Shown: positions 12,763 to 22,752 of the stretch, piece after piece
How the letters are laid out: each line of letters starts with the position of its first letter
Numbering within the stretch: position 1 is the stretch's first letter
Assembly: GCA_025449115.1 (NCBI GenBank)
Contig: JAHLKC010000022.1
Location: 186,001-250,000, forward strand
DNA length: 64,000 nt
Source of the DNA: Chytridium lagenaria
Taxonomy: Eukaryota > Chytridiomycota > Chytridiomycetes > Chytridiales > Chytridiaceae
Direction of reading: 5' to 3'
Position numbers and translations under genes: made by a program
Notes under the pieces: generated by a model
What the model was told of the DNA's origin: nothing
The model's database searches: none
The model's input: only the letters and a program-made list of their open reading frames with translations

Positions 12763-13884
12763 ATGCTTTGCGGCCTTAACCGCTCCATCATACTCATCGG
12801 TCTCTTGGTCTCCTTGTCTCTCGCCATCAGCACACTCCTCTTGCAAATCTTCCTTGTCGAACCTCTTCCACCCCTCACCCCTCCAGTTCATGCCACACGG
12901 AATCCGTATGCAAGACCAAGAATTGTGGCATCTGTGAGCTCGTTTGACCAAGAGTTGAGAATATCACAGAGACGGTGGAGTCCATGTACGGGCAGTCGTT
13001 GAGACCGGATTTGATGTATGTGCATGTTCCAGAGGAGGTGAAGCGTGTGAATTGGAAGTCTAGCGAGCTGCCGGAAGTGCTGAAGAGGTTGCATGTAAAG
13101 TATAAGGATTGGTTGACTATCATGCGGCCAGAGGATTATGGGCCAAGGTGGTTTTTTTGCTGTCATTTTTCACCGCGAGTATTTACTAATGTCATTGCTC
13201 TTTAGTACCAAATTGCTTGGAGCGTTGCTTCTCGAGCAAGATCCAGACACTATAATCATCACAGGTAATCAGGCTCACTTTTCTATTGATTTATCCTTGC
13301 GACAAGCGTTTCTTTCAATACCAAGCCTATATAGTGTCAATCTAATTTATTTCTTAATAGTGGATGACGATATGGCCTACCACCGCGACCTAGTGTACTC
13401 ACTTGTCCGTGTGTCCGAGCTCAAACCAACGCACGCCCCCTGCTTCAAATGCGAGATATGGAGTCCAGAACGGACGTGGAACTACATGGAAGGCGAAGGC
13501 GAGTGCCACGGATGGGGTGACGCGTGGACGGGGATAGCATACCGTGTTGGGTTCTTTGACAAGAGTATTTTTGACTATAGTAAAGTGCCAGACGGATGCA
13601 GGCTGTGAGTAGTAGAATCTATTCTGTAGAATATTATATAGCCATATAGTTAGTATGAGTTATGAGGAAATAACTAACTCTGTAAATACACGTCTTATAG
13701 GCATGACGACGTGTACATTAGCGGATGGCTCAAGGAGCACAGTGTTCGACCGTATAGATTTGACAGTGGGTATTTCCCAGTTGTCAGCCACAAGGACCAC
13801 AGCAACTTTAGCATCCACCGTGTGCCAGGAGGGTACGAGGACAAGCGCAATCCTTGCATTGAGCACTATGGCTTTTTCAAGTAG
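12763..13884 (+). CDS. Type II membrane glycosyltransferase-like protein
   Basis: Start at 12763 (MLCGLNRS) is followed at once by a hydrophobic helix (IILIGLLVSLSLAISTLLLQ), giving a short cytosolic tail and a lumenal domain as in Golgi glycosyltransferases. The lumenal part contains TIIIT followed, across an intron, by VDDDMAYHRDLV, a DxD-like metal/nucleotide-sugar signature, then conserved Cys/Trp-rich text (CFKCEIWSPERTWNY). Four introns with GT...AG borders (about 13147-13205, 13265-13360, 13604-13700). Ends HYGFFK, stop at 13884. One base appears missing near 12958 (QEL / NITETV). Family membership is inferred from topology and the DDD motif; the acceptor is unknown. Confidence 0.65.
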
Positions 13885-14218
13885 TAAATAAATAATAACT
13901 CAATAATAAATAATAAGTATGATGTACATATTTAGTATTAAATACTTGCATATAATATTTACTCTGCGTTATTTGTATTTATTAATTAATATCTTACATG
14001 AGTACATATTTATTTATTTAATTATTTATTCCTTTTGATTCCAGCAGCTACAGTGTGTGCAAAGCAGTGATGTGACCTACACTAATAGACTCCCTCATTA
14101 TTATTACCTATACACCCAACAAGCTCCTTATAGTTATATCAACGATGCCCAAGCATTCATTCATTCATTCATATTCATTTTGGAGTTGAAAGAAAAAAAA
14201 GTATATTTATTTATTTAT
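13885..14218. other. AT-rich intergenic stretch
   Basis: Mostly A/T with TAATAA/ATTTATT repeats and a (CATT)n run near 14155-14175. No gene supported. Confidence 0.6.
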
Positions 14219-14302
14219 CCCCCGCTCCCGGGGGAGCGGGGTTCCGGGAACATAATCATAGAAAGGGGTTACACGGAGGGTGGTACCAACCCCTTCAAAG
14301 GA
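14219..14302. repeat. GC-rich multi-hairpin cluster resembling a double-hairpin element
   Basis: Within AT-rich DNA: a perfect 10-bp-arm hairpin (CCCCGCTCCC at 14220-14229 with its complement at 14232-14241), directly followed by GTTCC-G-GGAAC (14241-14251), and a third 8-bp pairing (14263-14270 with 14288-14295). Two adjacent GC-rich hairpins are the layout of 'double-hairpin elements' described from Allomyces/chytrid mitochondrial DNA. A mitochondrial origin is only a possibility. Confidence 0.6.
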
Positions 14303-14463
14303 ATGGAAGGCAGGAACATACTTTGGGTAGGACAAGAGCCTGGATCTGGCATTTTGTAAACATTTCTGAATAAAGTAAAAAAACATACTCGCGGAGTCCA
14401 TTGCGGTTAATGCGTTATAAACAGAAAATACGTGTCGAACCAACCTCGAACCCTAAGGTTCGA

Positions 14464-14505
14464 CCTCCAGTATGATTCTGAGACTTCCAGAAGTCATACT
14501 GGAGG
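14464..14505. repeat. Long hairpin upstream of the DDE-like transposase gene
   Basis: Arms CCTCCAGTATGA (14464-14475) and its exact complement (14494-14505), with a further inner pairing TTCTG/CAGAA. A second small hairpin CGAACC...GGTTCG lies just before it. It could be an element end, a MITE or a regulatory structure. Confidence 0.6.
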
Positions 14506-14600
14506 ATGCCCCAATTTTTTTTTCCATTAATCATTAATAAATTATTAATTCTGTCTTTCCATCGCACCGCATCATTGCTCCCATTCTGTACACATCAACA

Positions 14601-17600
14601 ATGGAGCTTACCTATACGTCTGTCCAGAGGATGCATAATCTTTTTGTCTCAAATCAAGCTAAAAAGGCCTGGAAAGATAAGACTTCGAAGATTATAAGCT
14701 GTCCGGACAAAAAGGATCAAAATCTGTTTACCAATCCGTCAGTGACGAGTTCCGCATGGAGTCATGACCGAGAGTTTACTAAGGTTTGCTTGTTTTGGAA
14801 TAAATACTCAATATACTGACCATAATGCAGAAAGAGCTGCAGACTTTGGCGGCTGCAGCATATGAAGCGCAGGTTATTGATAGAAAAGCTGGACATATGG
14901 TTTGGTATGATACGTCCATGCTACATTGACACTCATAATAGCCTTTTGCTCAAGTCTTTTCAAGCGGCTTCAATTCTCCGTCTTCTTTTAAAATTATCAT
15001 TATCGACCGCCTGCTTTTTAGGCGTGACGGAGGCGATCAGAAGCGCCGCTGCCGTGAAACCTGTTCGGCAACATTGAATGCAGATGGTTACGCAAGCAGG
15101 TATTTCTTTCTTTCTCCTAATGTATCAGCAATTAATTTAATTTATAAGGGGTTATGTGGATATTGATGGAGAAGGAATTATTTTATTCCGCAAACTCAAA
15201 TGCACTTATGGTCATAGCTGTGGGCTTCAGGATCAACTACATTCTTATAAAGGTGTTCCTTTACATTTGAGAAAAAAGTGCGCCTACACAACAACAGTCC
15301 AAACAATTATAACAAGTCTCTTGGTGGATAGTTCAGTCCCATCTGTGATGAAGCTTATAAAAGGTATTATTTAATTTATTGAACTATGTGTTCCCTTCCT
15401 TTCGATCTTAAACAATAATTTCTAGAAATAAAGGATACCACGGTTTTAGAGCGTTGGACTCGCGCTCTTCATATGTTATACACGGATGGTTTCGCAAACG
15501 AGTCTGACGAGAAGGCTTGTGGCAAGTTTTTATCTTCTCACTTTCTTGAGAACGATATTTCACGCGTCAGGTACTTTCCATAGCTTTATTATTATTTTTT
15601 TTTGATTCACCATTTTACTTACAGTATGGGCGAGGGTATAATTAAGGAAATTTTTATCGACTTCGTTAAAGAAAGATACGATCATATGATGATTACCATC
15701 AGCAAGGTTGAAGGTTAGGTGGACAATTTGGTTTGGTTGATAATGTTTGTACAGGCAAGCACCTTGCATTTGACGAAACTTTCAAAGTCAGCTCTCTGGG
15801 AACTGCTGAGTACAATACTCTCGCTGTAATCATGAATGAGTATCAAGAGATAATGAGTTTGGTATGTTTATTTGAAACTGTACTGAATATACATTTACCA
15901 ATTTAAAGAACTTTTTGGAGGGAAAGGCGCATAAGCACTGGGAAGTCGTTTTTGCTTCCTTGGCTCTTCGTTCACGCGGCAATTTCACTGTGGAAACGTT
16001 CCATTGTGACATGGAGTCCTATTCCAGTCTCGTTAACAAATATTTTCCCGAGTCGCGAGTTCTCCTTGACATTTTCCACCAGATTGAGCTTTTATTAAAA
16101 TTATGCACGGTAAACGATCCCGCACTCGAGACATTTCCTCGCATACTCGTTTCTCAAATATTTTACGGTGAGTTTTCCGTTTTATTTAAGCACTAAAACA
16201 GATTTGTTTATAAGAGCATAAAAAAGGCGCTGCCACAAGCAGTGTTCGAAAGAAAGAGGACATGGAAGTAAAGCTTGATTTAATTGTCGCCCGCCTCAAG
16301 GAATGCTGCACCTTTGTTGAGAAAGATATGGTCGAGGCTGTTGCGCGTCTCCGTGAACGAATAAGAAATGGGTGAGTTGCCGCGCGGCATATTTATTCTG
16401 ACAACTTCAAAAGATTCTTCAATGCTTCAAATGATACATCGGTTAAAGCAGACGGCACCTGGACTGTTGCGCGGGCATCTTCTAAGCTGGAGGGTTTTTT
16501 TAAACATCTTCGCTCAATTGTGCCAACTGGTGGACAATTAGGTTTGATGTTATTTACTCTAAGTGTGCTTACAAAGCTCATTTTATTGAAAGGAATTGAA
16601 ACCGCCAGCCTGAAAGGTTTGAAGTATGCAAGCACATGGAACCATCGTAGGGGATTGGAGCGACTTGACCCTTATTATATGTAAGTTATTCTATTGCACC
16701 TGCTATCTCTAATTCGTTTCTATTAGGTTGTGCGGCAACAGTGGAGATTATGCTCTTGTTGATGAGCTTCTTCGGCTTTGGGGTAGGATTGCGACACATT
16801 TTGCGGATCCCAAACAAAGCCTTTGGAACGGGGAATACCCTAAAGGCATGTGGTTTCCATTAATTATTGATGGCGACGCAAGCATCACACCCATCATTGA
16901 CTTCAAGGCAAAGCTTGAGCACATCCAAGCTCCGCTCGTTTGCAAGACAACAGATACGAATTGTGAGCTCATTATTCGGAAATGGGAAGGCCTAGAAGAA
17001 TCCTCATCTCTTTCAGCAATGCTTTCGCAGCCCCGCCCATCCCCTTCCATTCAAAAATCCATTCGCATGCCATCACAAGAAGCTTCTTTGTCTGCACCTT
17101 CACCCTCTTTGCGCTCCTCCTCATTACTTCATCAACCTCCCTCTTCCTTCCATCCCCCCACACCTTTGTTTTCACCGCTGACTCCATCAGCTTTCCAGCC
17201 CCCGGAATCCTCAACTTCAGCAGTCAAAACTGCTGGCTCGCAATCAAACACAGCAATAAATTCTTCGCAACCCTCCCCTTTAATAACAATCACTGCCTCC
17301 GCAACCCTTCATTCAAGCCAAGTCGTCCCTTCACTGCCTCCCGCAACCCTTCCCTCCAACAGCCAAGCCACTCTCTCGCTCTCTCCAGATCCCTCCTCCC
17401 GTCGAACGCAAGAATGGCGCGACAGCACGATTAGAAGATTTTCGTCGGGAGTTCGGAAGATACAGCGATACTGAAGCTTTTAAAAACGACTGAAAACTGC
17501 TTCGTTATTCAAATGAATTCCCCGGCATGGCAGGCTTTAAACAGTGGAGAGCCTACCTTTGTTGCTGAATCTCCTCCTCTATCCTCCCCCATTGCTTCCC

Positions 17601-19606
17601 CTCGAGTTTTGCCATTACCTATTCCTTTTCGAGTTTCTATGATAAATCCCCAATCCACACCTCCGGATTCCTCGCCCATAACCCCCCAAGCAGCACCCTC
17701 CTCAGCGCGACGCCCACCATCCCATCCTCTGTCCTACCGCGACAAGTTTCAATCAGCAAATTCATTTACTTCAGCGTCTGCATTTCACGACCTCTCGGAC
17801 ACAAGCTCACAAACAGACGAGAACGACACTGACAAGAGCGATACAATGGAAGTTGAAGAGGCGGACGAAAGTTTGAACTCATTTATTAGTTCCAACAACA
17901 AGAGGAAGAGATTGGAAGGTATGTAGTATCATTTTGTTAATTCTAACAGCATTTTAGAGCTTTATGATGAAGAAGGCCAACATTACCTTTTCAAAAAAAG
18001 GGAACCAAAAGGAAAAGGCCCAGGTAACCTCTAATTTAGCCACCATCTTTAATTAAAAAATTGTCTTCTATAGCTGAAGATTTCGATTTAACGGACGAAG
18101 AAGATTCTGTGGCGGTGGCTTTGGCATTACATAAAAGCAAGCATCATGAAGCGGAAGACGGTGTGGGCCCATCGAGAGTGGTATGTTTTTTTGTCAACAA
18201 AGAAAAGACGGTTAATCAGAAAACTTATGGATCTTCTCAGGTAAACCATCTACCTGATGGGCAGCCTCTCATGGATTTATCTGACGACGAATTTACCATG
18301 TATTCGATGGAAAGCAGTGAGTCGATGTTTTTGTTTCAGCTGTTCTAACACCAATCAAAGTAGATGAGCAAACCTTGATTTCACAAGAGTCAATTGCACA
18401 GCAAATCGAAAGAGAACTTCAGGGGAAGACGACGACGAAGCAAAAGATATTGGACTCTCAAGACATGGTTAAATCGACGTCAGACTCCAAAAATCGCGGT
18501 GCTGCAAACATGGACTCGTTAGAACGTGGAGGTACGATGACCGAGTCCCGTGATCAAGCAACGGAAAAGATAAAAAAGCATGACGACGTGGAAGACAAGG
18601 AGAGGGCTGGTACTGTTTTAAAATTTGCTGATAAGTGTTAGTTCCTTTTTTTTTTCAACAAGTTACCCATAATTTTTAAAACCTCCATTTGAGTTTATTT
18701 TGTCTAATCTGTTTTGTTGAAGCGAAAAAAATGGTGCAGACCAAATTGGAATTTTTTAGTAGACCTTCGGTCAATCCCGTCTCCAAACCAACGATGCCTA
18801 TTCCCTCGGGGACCTCGCCAACTCCATTTATGGTTACTTTGGAGGAACGGACTCTTTTCAAGGCTTTCCGGAATTCGCTTCAGCTATCCTCGAAGCACAG
18901 CAATTGGAAGAAAGTAGAACAAGAATGGGCTAAATTGATTGTACATCAGAAAGGTTCGTTTTTCAATTTGGTAATCCTAAATGTTATCAGGATTGCACGC
19001 TCGTTCCGCGATGAATCTCCAAAGGTTATGTATTGATGCTGAGGACAACTTCGTTCGGGAATATTTTGGCGCGAAAACAAGTGAGCGAGCGACGATGGAC
19101 CTGTCATCATGGGGACAGAATATCAAGGATCGAATAAGAGAGGTTGACTCAAACGCAACCCAGGATGATCGTAAGAGCTTAATTTTCAACCAATTATGTT
19201 CTTATTGATATGAATTCCCTTTTTTTTTTAAAAAAATATTCTTCTTATTTATTCGTGTAGGATCGGGTTTAAGCGGGAGGTTGATAAAAGAAGGGAAAAA
19301 ACACAGAAAGGAGAAGGGAGGCGTCCTTGACCAACGAGTAACGCTCTGCACTCGCTGCAATCGTCAGCGAAAAGGCTCTAAGGAGTACTTACCAGCTGGT
19401 CAGCTCATGCATCCGCGGGACCGTTGTGTTGATGGAGTTCGACCGCTTTCAAACGTCAAATTTCCTTTAACGATGGAAAAAATGCAGGAGTTGGAGATAA
19501 CAGACGGTCGTAATGAATTAGAGGATAAGAAAAAGGAATTCCAACGTGAAGCTGTTTTTTATCCGTTTAACGTGGCACTTGGCCTCCCCGCGAAGTTTCA
19601 GAAATA
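14601..19606 (+). CDS. Multi-exon RNase H-fold (DDE-like) transposase of the putative serine-recombinase element
   Basis: A long gene of a dozen or more exons split by short introns; start at 14601 (MELTYTSVQRM). After a Cys-rich N-terminal part (CTYGHSCGLQDQL, about 15200) comes a transposase-like core: GKHLAFDETFKV (first Asp, about 15765), NEYQEIMSL, FHCDMESYSSL and FPESRVLLDIFHQIE (second Asp, about 16070), then SSKLEGFFKHLRS (candidate Glu, about 16490). The order and spacing resemble MULE/ISL3-like transposases. A long Ser/Pro-rich low-complexity middle follows (about 17000-17930), then acidic exons and a C-terminal CTRCNRQRKG/MHPRDRC zinc-ribbon-like block (about 19350-19430). It ends at 19606. 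I cannot exclude that it is two genes divided in the Ser/Pro region. Catalytic assignments are by pattern only. Confidence 0.6.
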
Positions 19607-19698
19607 ATAAAATTCGTATGCATTTATAACATCTTTTATTATAATTTTTAATGTAAAAGTGCACATATGTTTTGATGATCAAATATCGTTTATTCAGA

Positions 19699-21035
19699 CT
19701 AACGAGTGAGACGCGTAACAATATCATTTATAAGCTCCTCCTCTCGGTCCAAACCCAACTGCTGTAGAATATAGCTTTTAACATTTCTGTAGAGACGAGT
19801 GGCTTCGTCTGTATAATAAATTAAAGATAAATATATAAAGACACTCAACGTTGAAAAAAAATTGGAGGGGAAGACCTTACTTTTATTATTTCCTGCTTGC
19901 GTACCTATTTCAAGTATAACAGCAGCATGTCGTTGACAGCAATTAAACCGAAACGCGATATATCGAAGACAGTTATTGAAATGAAGAATAAAATATGTTA
20001 GTAAAGGAAAAATATCGCTGCTAGGAGCTATGAATACGCGCAATATTTACCTGTTTTGCTACGAAAGGTTTTATACTTCCCTTGGCTAACCAAAGATCGT
20101 AATAAAGTTGATGCTTTCAACCACTTCTTTCCGGACGACAAATAAGTTTGAACCATCTCTGCTGATCCATTTAACGCAACGTCGATTTCACCAGCATGTG
20201 GGACCAGCTTTAACCCTCCTTTGTCCCGAATTCTCTCCTTCAAGTCAGTCGAAATGTAAGACACCGCAGTCGTTCCATCCGCCACTTCTGCTGAGAAAAC
20301 GGTCCCATACGGTGAGTAAAGAGATTGACCCACATGATCCCTTCTCCGTGATCGAGAGGAATCCTTGGTCCTCTTGATGGCCGTCATTCTTTCAACTTCT
20401 GCAAAGAAGCATTTCATTAATAAATTCGTCCGTGCGGCTATTTCTTCCTGGTCTTTCGAAAGAGGGCCGAACATTAAGTTGTCTTCTGTGGCACTGGCGA
20501 AGGTTTTGTTGTTTTCCGTGATCTCGTTGATGACGGAAAGAGTTTGCAAAGTGCTGCGAGACAAGCGGTCTATTCGGTAAACTACTAATCCAGCAATTGA
20601 CGGATCGCTGATCACCTTTTGAATAGCAGCATCAAGTCCTTCCCTCCCAACATCCATCCCAGACGCCAGATCTCGGAAATTCTGGTCGTGTATTTGGAAT
20701 CCTCGTATGCGAGCCCACCGCTCAATAATGTCACGTTGATCTTCCATAGACCTATTAACGTCCCCATCTGTTACTGACTTTCGCGTATATAAAACGAAAA
20801 TTGGTGCCTGAGACTGCTGTACCTCTTTGCCACCTTTCATCATATTGACGAGATCTGTTGCAGCACTACGAATAGTGGCAACTTGGCTTGCCGGAACGTT
20901 ATCTGTGTATACAGGGTTGGGGCTTGGTGAAAGGGGCATCAACGAGGAAAGGTAGTGCTGGAAACTGACATCCATCAAGGTGTCAAGAGAAACACCTTGC
21001 GCCCACTGCGGCACTACTGTTGAGGTAGCTTGCAT
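19699..21035 (-). CDS. Serine recombinase (resolvase/invertase catalytic domain)
   Basis: Site-specific recombinase with a serine nucleophile, normally a bacterial or phage enzyme. Start at 21035 (MQATSTVV). About 78 residues precede the catalytic domain: FVLYTRKS places the candidate nucleophile at Ser87; then SMEDQRDIIERWA, GLVVYRIDRLSRSTLQ (Asp156-Arg157, Arg160) and the long-helix block FFAEVERMTAIKRTKD (about 211-225). The C-terminal ~200 residues look helical and show no zinc ribbon I recognise. Two introns, near 20010-20050 and 19810-19905, mean it is adapted to a eukaryotic nucleus rather than contamination. It converges on the transposase gene. All active-site blocks appear intact and unbroken. 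Confidence 0.85.
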
Positions 21036-21127
21036 GATGAGGTTTGAAGATGTGTCGCAGCTGATTTACGCGCTCTGGTGGGACATGCAACGAGCGAACA
21101 ATGGGGATGTATTCTTGTAATAATAAC

Positions 21128-21157
21128 CTCGCGCGCAAGGGATCCCTTGCGCGCGAG
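21128..21157. repeat. Perfect 30-bp palindrome, candidate recombination site
   Basis: Left half CTCGCGCGCAAGGGA (21128-21142), right half its exact complement (21143-21157), centred on GGGATCCC. A third copy of the TTGCGC core lies at 21161-21168. It sits 93 bp upstream of the serine recombinase start, where bacterial resolvase genes carry their res site. The function is an inference. Confidence 0.8.
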
Positions 21158-21270
21158 CTTTTGCGCAAGTCAGTACTTGAGCAGATCCTGCATCATTGTT
21201 TGTTTCTACCTTCATAAACTAAAAATCGTGACTCCTATTGTCTGGCTCCCCTCATCCGCTCTTATTTTTT

Positions 21271-21640
21271 GTTCTCTCATCATCATCACTCATCCCCCGA
21301 GGGCATCTAGTGAGCTCCAAATACTTCTTGTAGTTATCTCTTTTTCATGATGGCGGGTTTTGCACATGGCCTACTACTAGGGTAAGGACGTTTAAAAATG
21401 ACGCAACCATCCATCTTCAGTTGCTGATCTTTTCTTTCAATCCGTTGGTTATTTTTGTATTTTCTCTGTTCTTTCATTCATCAGTCATGCCCGAGGACAT
21501 CCAGGGAGTTCCCTATCGTTGGTAGGCTATCGCTTTTCATCACAGTTGGGCTCGCAGAGGGTCACAGAAGGTAAGGACATTCGGATGACGCGACCATCCA
21601 ATATCATTTTTCTGATCTTTTCTTCAACAACAACCTTCGC
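21271..21640. repeat. Degenerate tandem repeat, two units of about 190-200 bp
   Basis: Unit 1 starts near 21271 and unit 2 near 21469. Shared blocks in the same order are TCATCACTCATCCCCCGAGG / TCATCAGTCATGCCCGAGG, then GTAAGGAC, then ATGACGC(A/G)ACCATCCA, then CTGATCTTTTCTT. No coding role recognised. Confidence 0.65.
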
Positions 21641-22305
21641 TTCCCTACATAAGCCCTGTCTTCAATATCCCCGAACAATGATTTTTAGTTCTCACATGAT
21701 GTACTAGCTGTTTAGGAAACCTAGGCTTTATTTTGGACATATTGCTATATGACTCTATCGGAATTCGAAAGGTGAAACGTCCTTTTTCATACAATCTGCT
21801 TCTGACTTTATAGGCTAATCAATCTTTCTATTAGTGCGTGAATCCTTTAAACATTTCCCATGTCGCGCGATGTTATCTTCGAGTTATGTTGAGGTATTCC
21901 TTTCCCTTCATCTATATTTTAAAGTATCGTCAATTTTACTATGCTTCGTTTAAAGTTTCCATCATCCCGAGAACAGACAGAAACGACGAACGAGACTTTT
22001 CAAAGATGGAAGGTAGACGTCTCCATTGATATAGTCATTATTTCCATTTTACCTATGTTGTGCATCCGTTTTCTGTCAATAGTTTACTCGTTTTAGTTTT
22101 ATTCCACTTCTGCTTAATCGAACATTTGCGGTTGCAGCAAATCATCGTCAAGGAAAAAACGGCTTGGTCCTCAATGTGTTCCCAAAAAATCACCTCAGAT
22201 CACGTGTCTGGATCAGATTCTAATAAGTAAAATTTTTAATTGGAGTTTCAGTAGGTTAATACCATTAACTAATATTTCCATCGATAACAAATTTTTGGTT
22301 TTTTC
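21641..22305. other. Non-coding stretch left of the Tc1-like element
   Basis: AT-rich, with only short unsupported reading frames. A TA dinucleotide at 22306-22307 begins the target duplication of the next element. Confidence 0.5.
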
Positions 22306-22307
22306 TA

Positions 22308-22340
22308 CAGTGTGGGACATCAAAAGAATTATAAAAATTT
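22308..22340 (+). repeat. Left terminal inverted repeat of the Tc1-like element
   Basis: 33 bp, exact reverse complement of 27631-27663; starts CAGTG directly after the TA duplication. Similarity stops after the AAATTT that ends the repeat. Confidence 0.95.
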
Positions 22341-22379
22341 CTATTAAGTAAAAAATAAAGTATTATAGTTGCTACTCCT

Positions 22380-22472
22380 CTACCAGTCAGGCGGCACACC
22401 GGCATTTCTCATCGTTAAACGATAGATTTCGTCGATAGCTTTCGAATAACGTTGAGTTTTTTGTCCTAGCAT
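22380..22472 (-). CDS. Mini reading frame (30 aa) just inside the left end; possible terminal exon
   Basis: ATG at 22472, TAG at 22380. The product has a protein-like amphipathic pattern (QKTQRYSKAIDEIYRLTM, then GVPPDW and stop). It begins 40 bp inside the left terminal repeat. It may be the last exon of a small helper gene or chance; no upstream exon was established. Confidence 0.3.
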   Translation of the reverse strand: MLGQKTQRYSKAIDEIYRLTMRNAGVPPDW

Positions 22473-22522
22473 TTCTCCTTCTTAAGTTATAGGCCTTCAA
22501 AGATTTACTAATTGTAATTAGT

Positions 22523-22578
22523 GGGCCCGAAAAAATCTGCACTCCCGCAATTATACCCAAAAATCGATATAGGTATCA
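22523..22578 (+). repeat. Subterminal direct repeat, left copy
   Basis: GGGCCCG, then AAAAATCTGCACT, then ATCGATATAGGTAT. The same three blocks occur in the same order and orientation at 27483-27570. Confidence 0.7.
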
Positions 22579-22752
22579 TTCGACTGAGATGGCCTCGGTG
22601 GGTCTCTTTATGACGTTCATGTTGATTGGTGTATTAGTGGATAACGGCGAAAGAGTCGACAGGAAAAGGTCTTACAGCAAATTTGTTGGGTGATCCAAAA
22701 CAAACAAATAAACAAATCCATTATTTTATTATTAAATCTGTCCGTCAAAACC

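Larger units (their letters stand above)
14464..21157. mobile_element. Putative transposon: DDE-like transposase plus serine recombinase (ends unresolved)
   Basis: Two convergent genes, the DDE-like transposase (plus) and a serine recombinase (minus), are separated by only about 90 bp at their 3' ends and bounded by the hairpin at 14464-14505 and the palindrome at 21128-21157. Both products are DNA mobility enzymes and nothing else is encoded between. I compared the two flanks by eye and found no terminal inverted repeat or target duplication, so the limits given are the outermost structured sites, not proven ends. Confidence 0.5.

Noticed and set aside
14057..14359. 100-codon plus-strand frame across the hairpin cluster
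   Set aside because: Spans the GC hairpins and AT-rich simple sequence; no protein-like conservation pattern.
19699..21035. IS607-like element (serine recombinase plus TnpB)
   Set aside because: No TnpB-like gene nearby; the partner gene has a transposase-like DDE pattern without the RuvC/zinc layout of TnpB.
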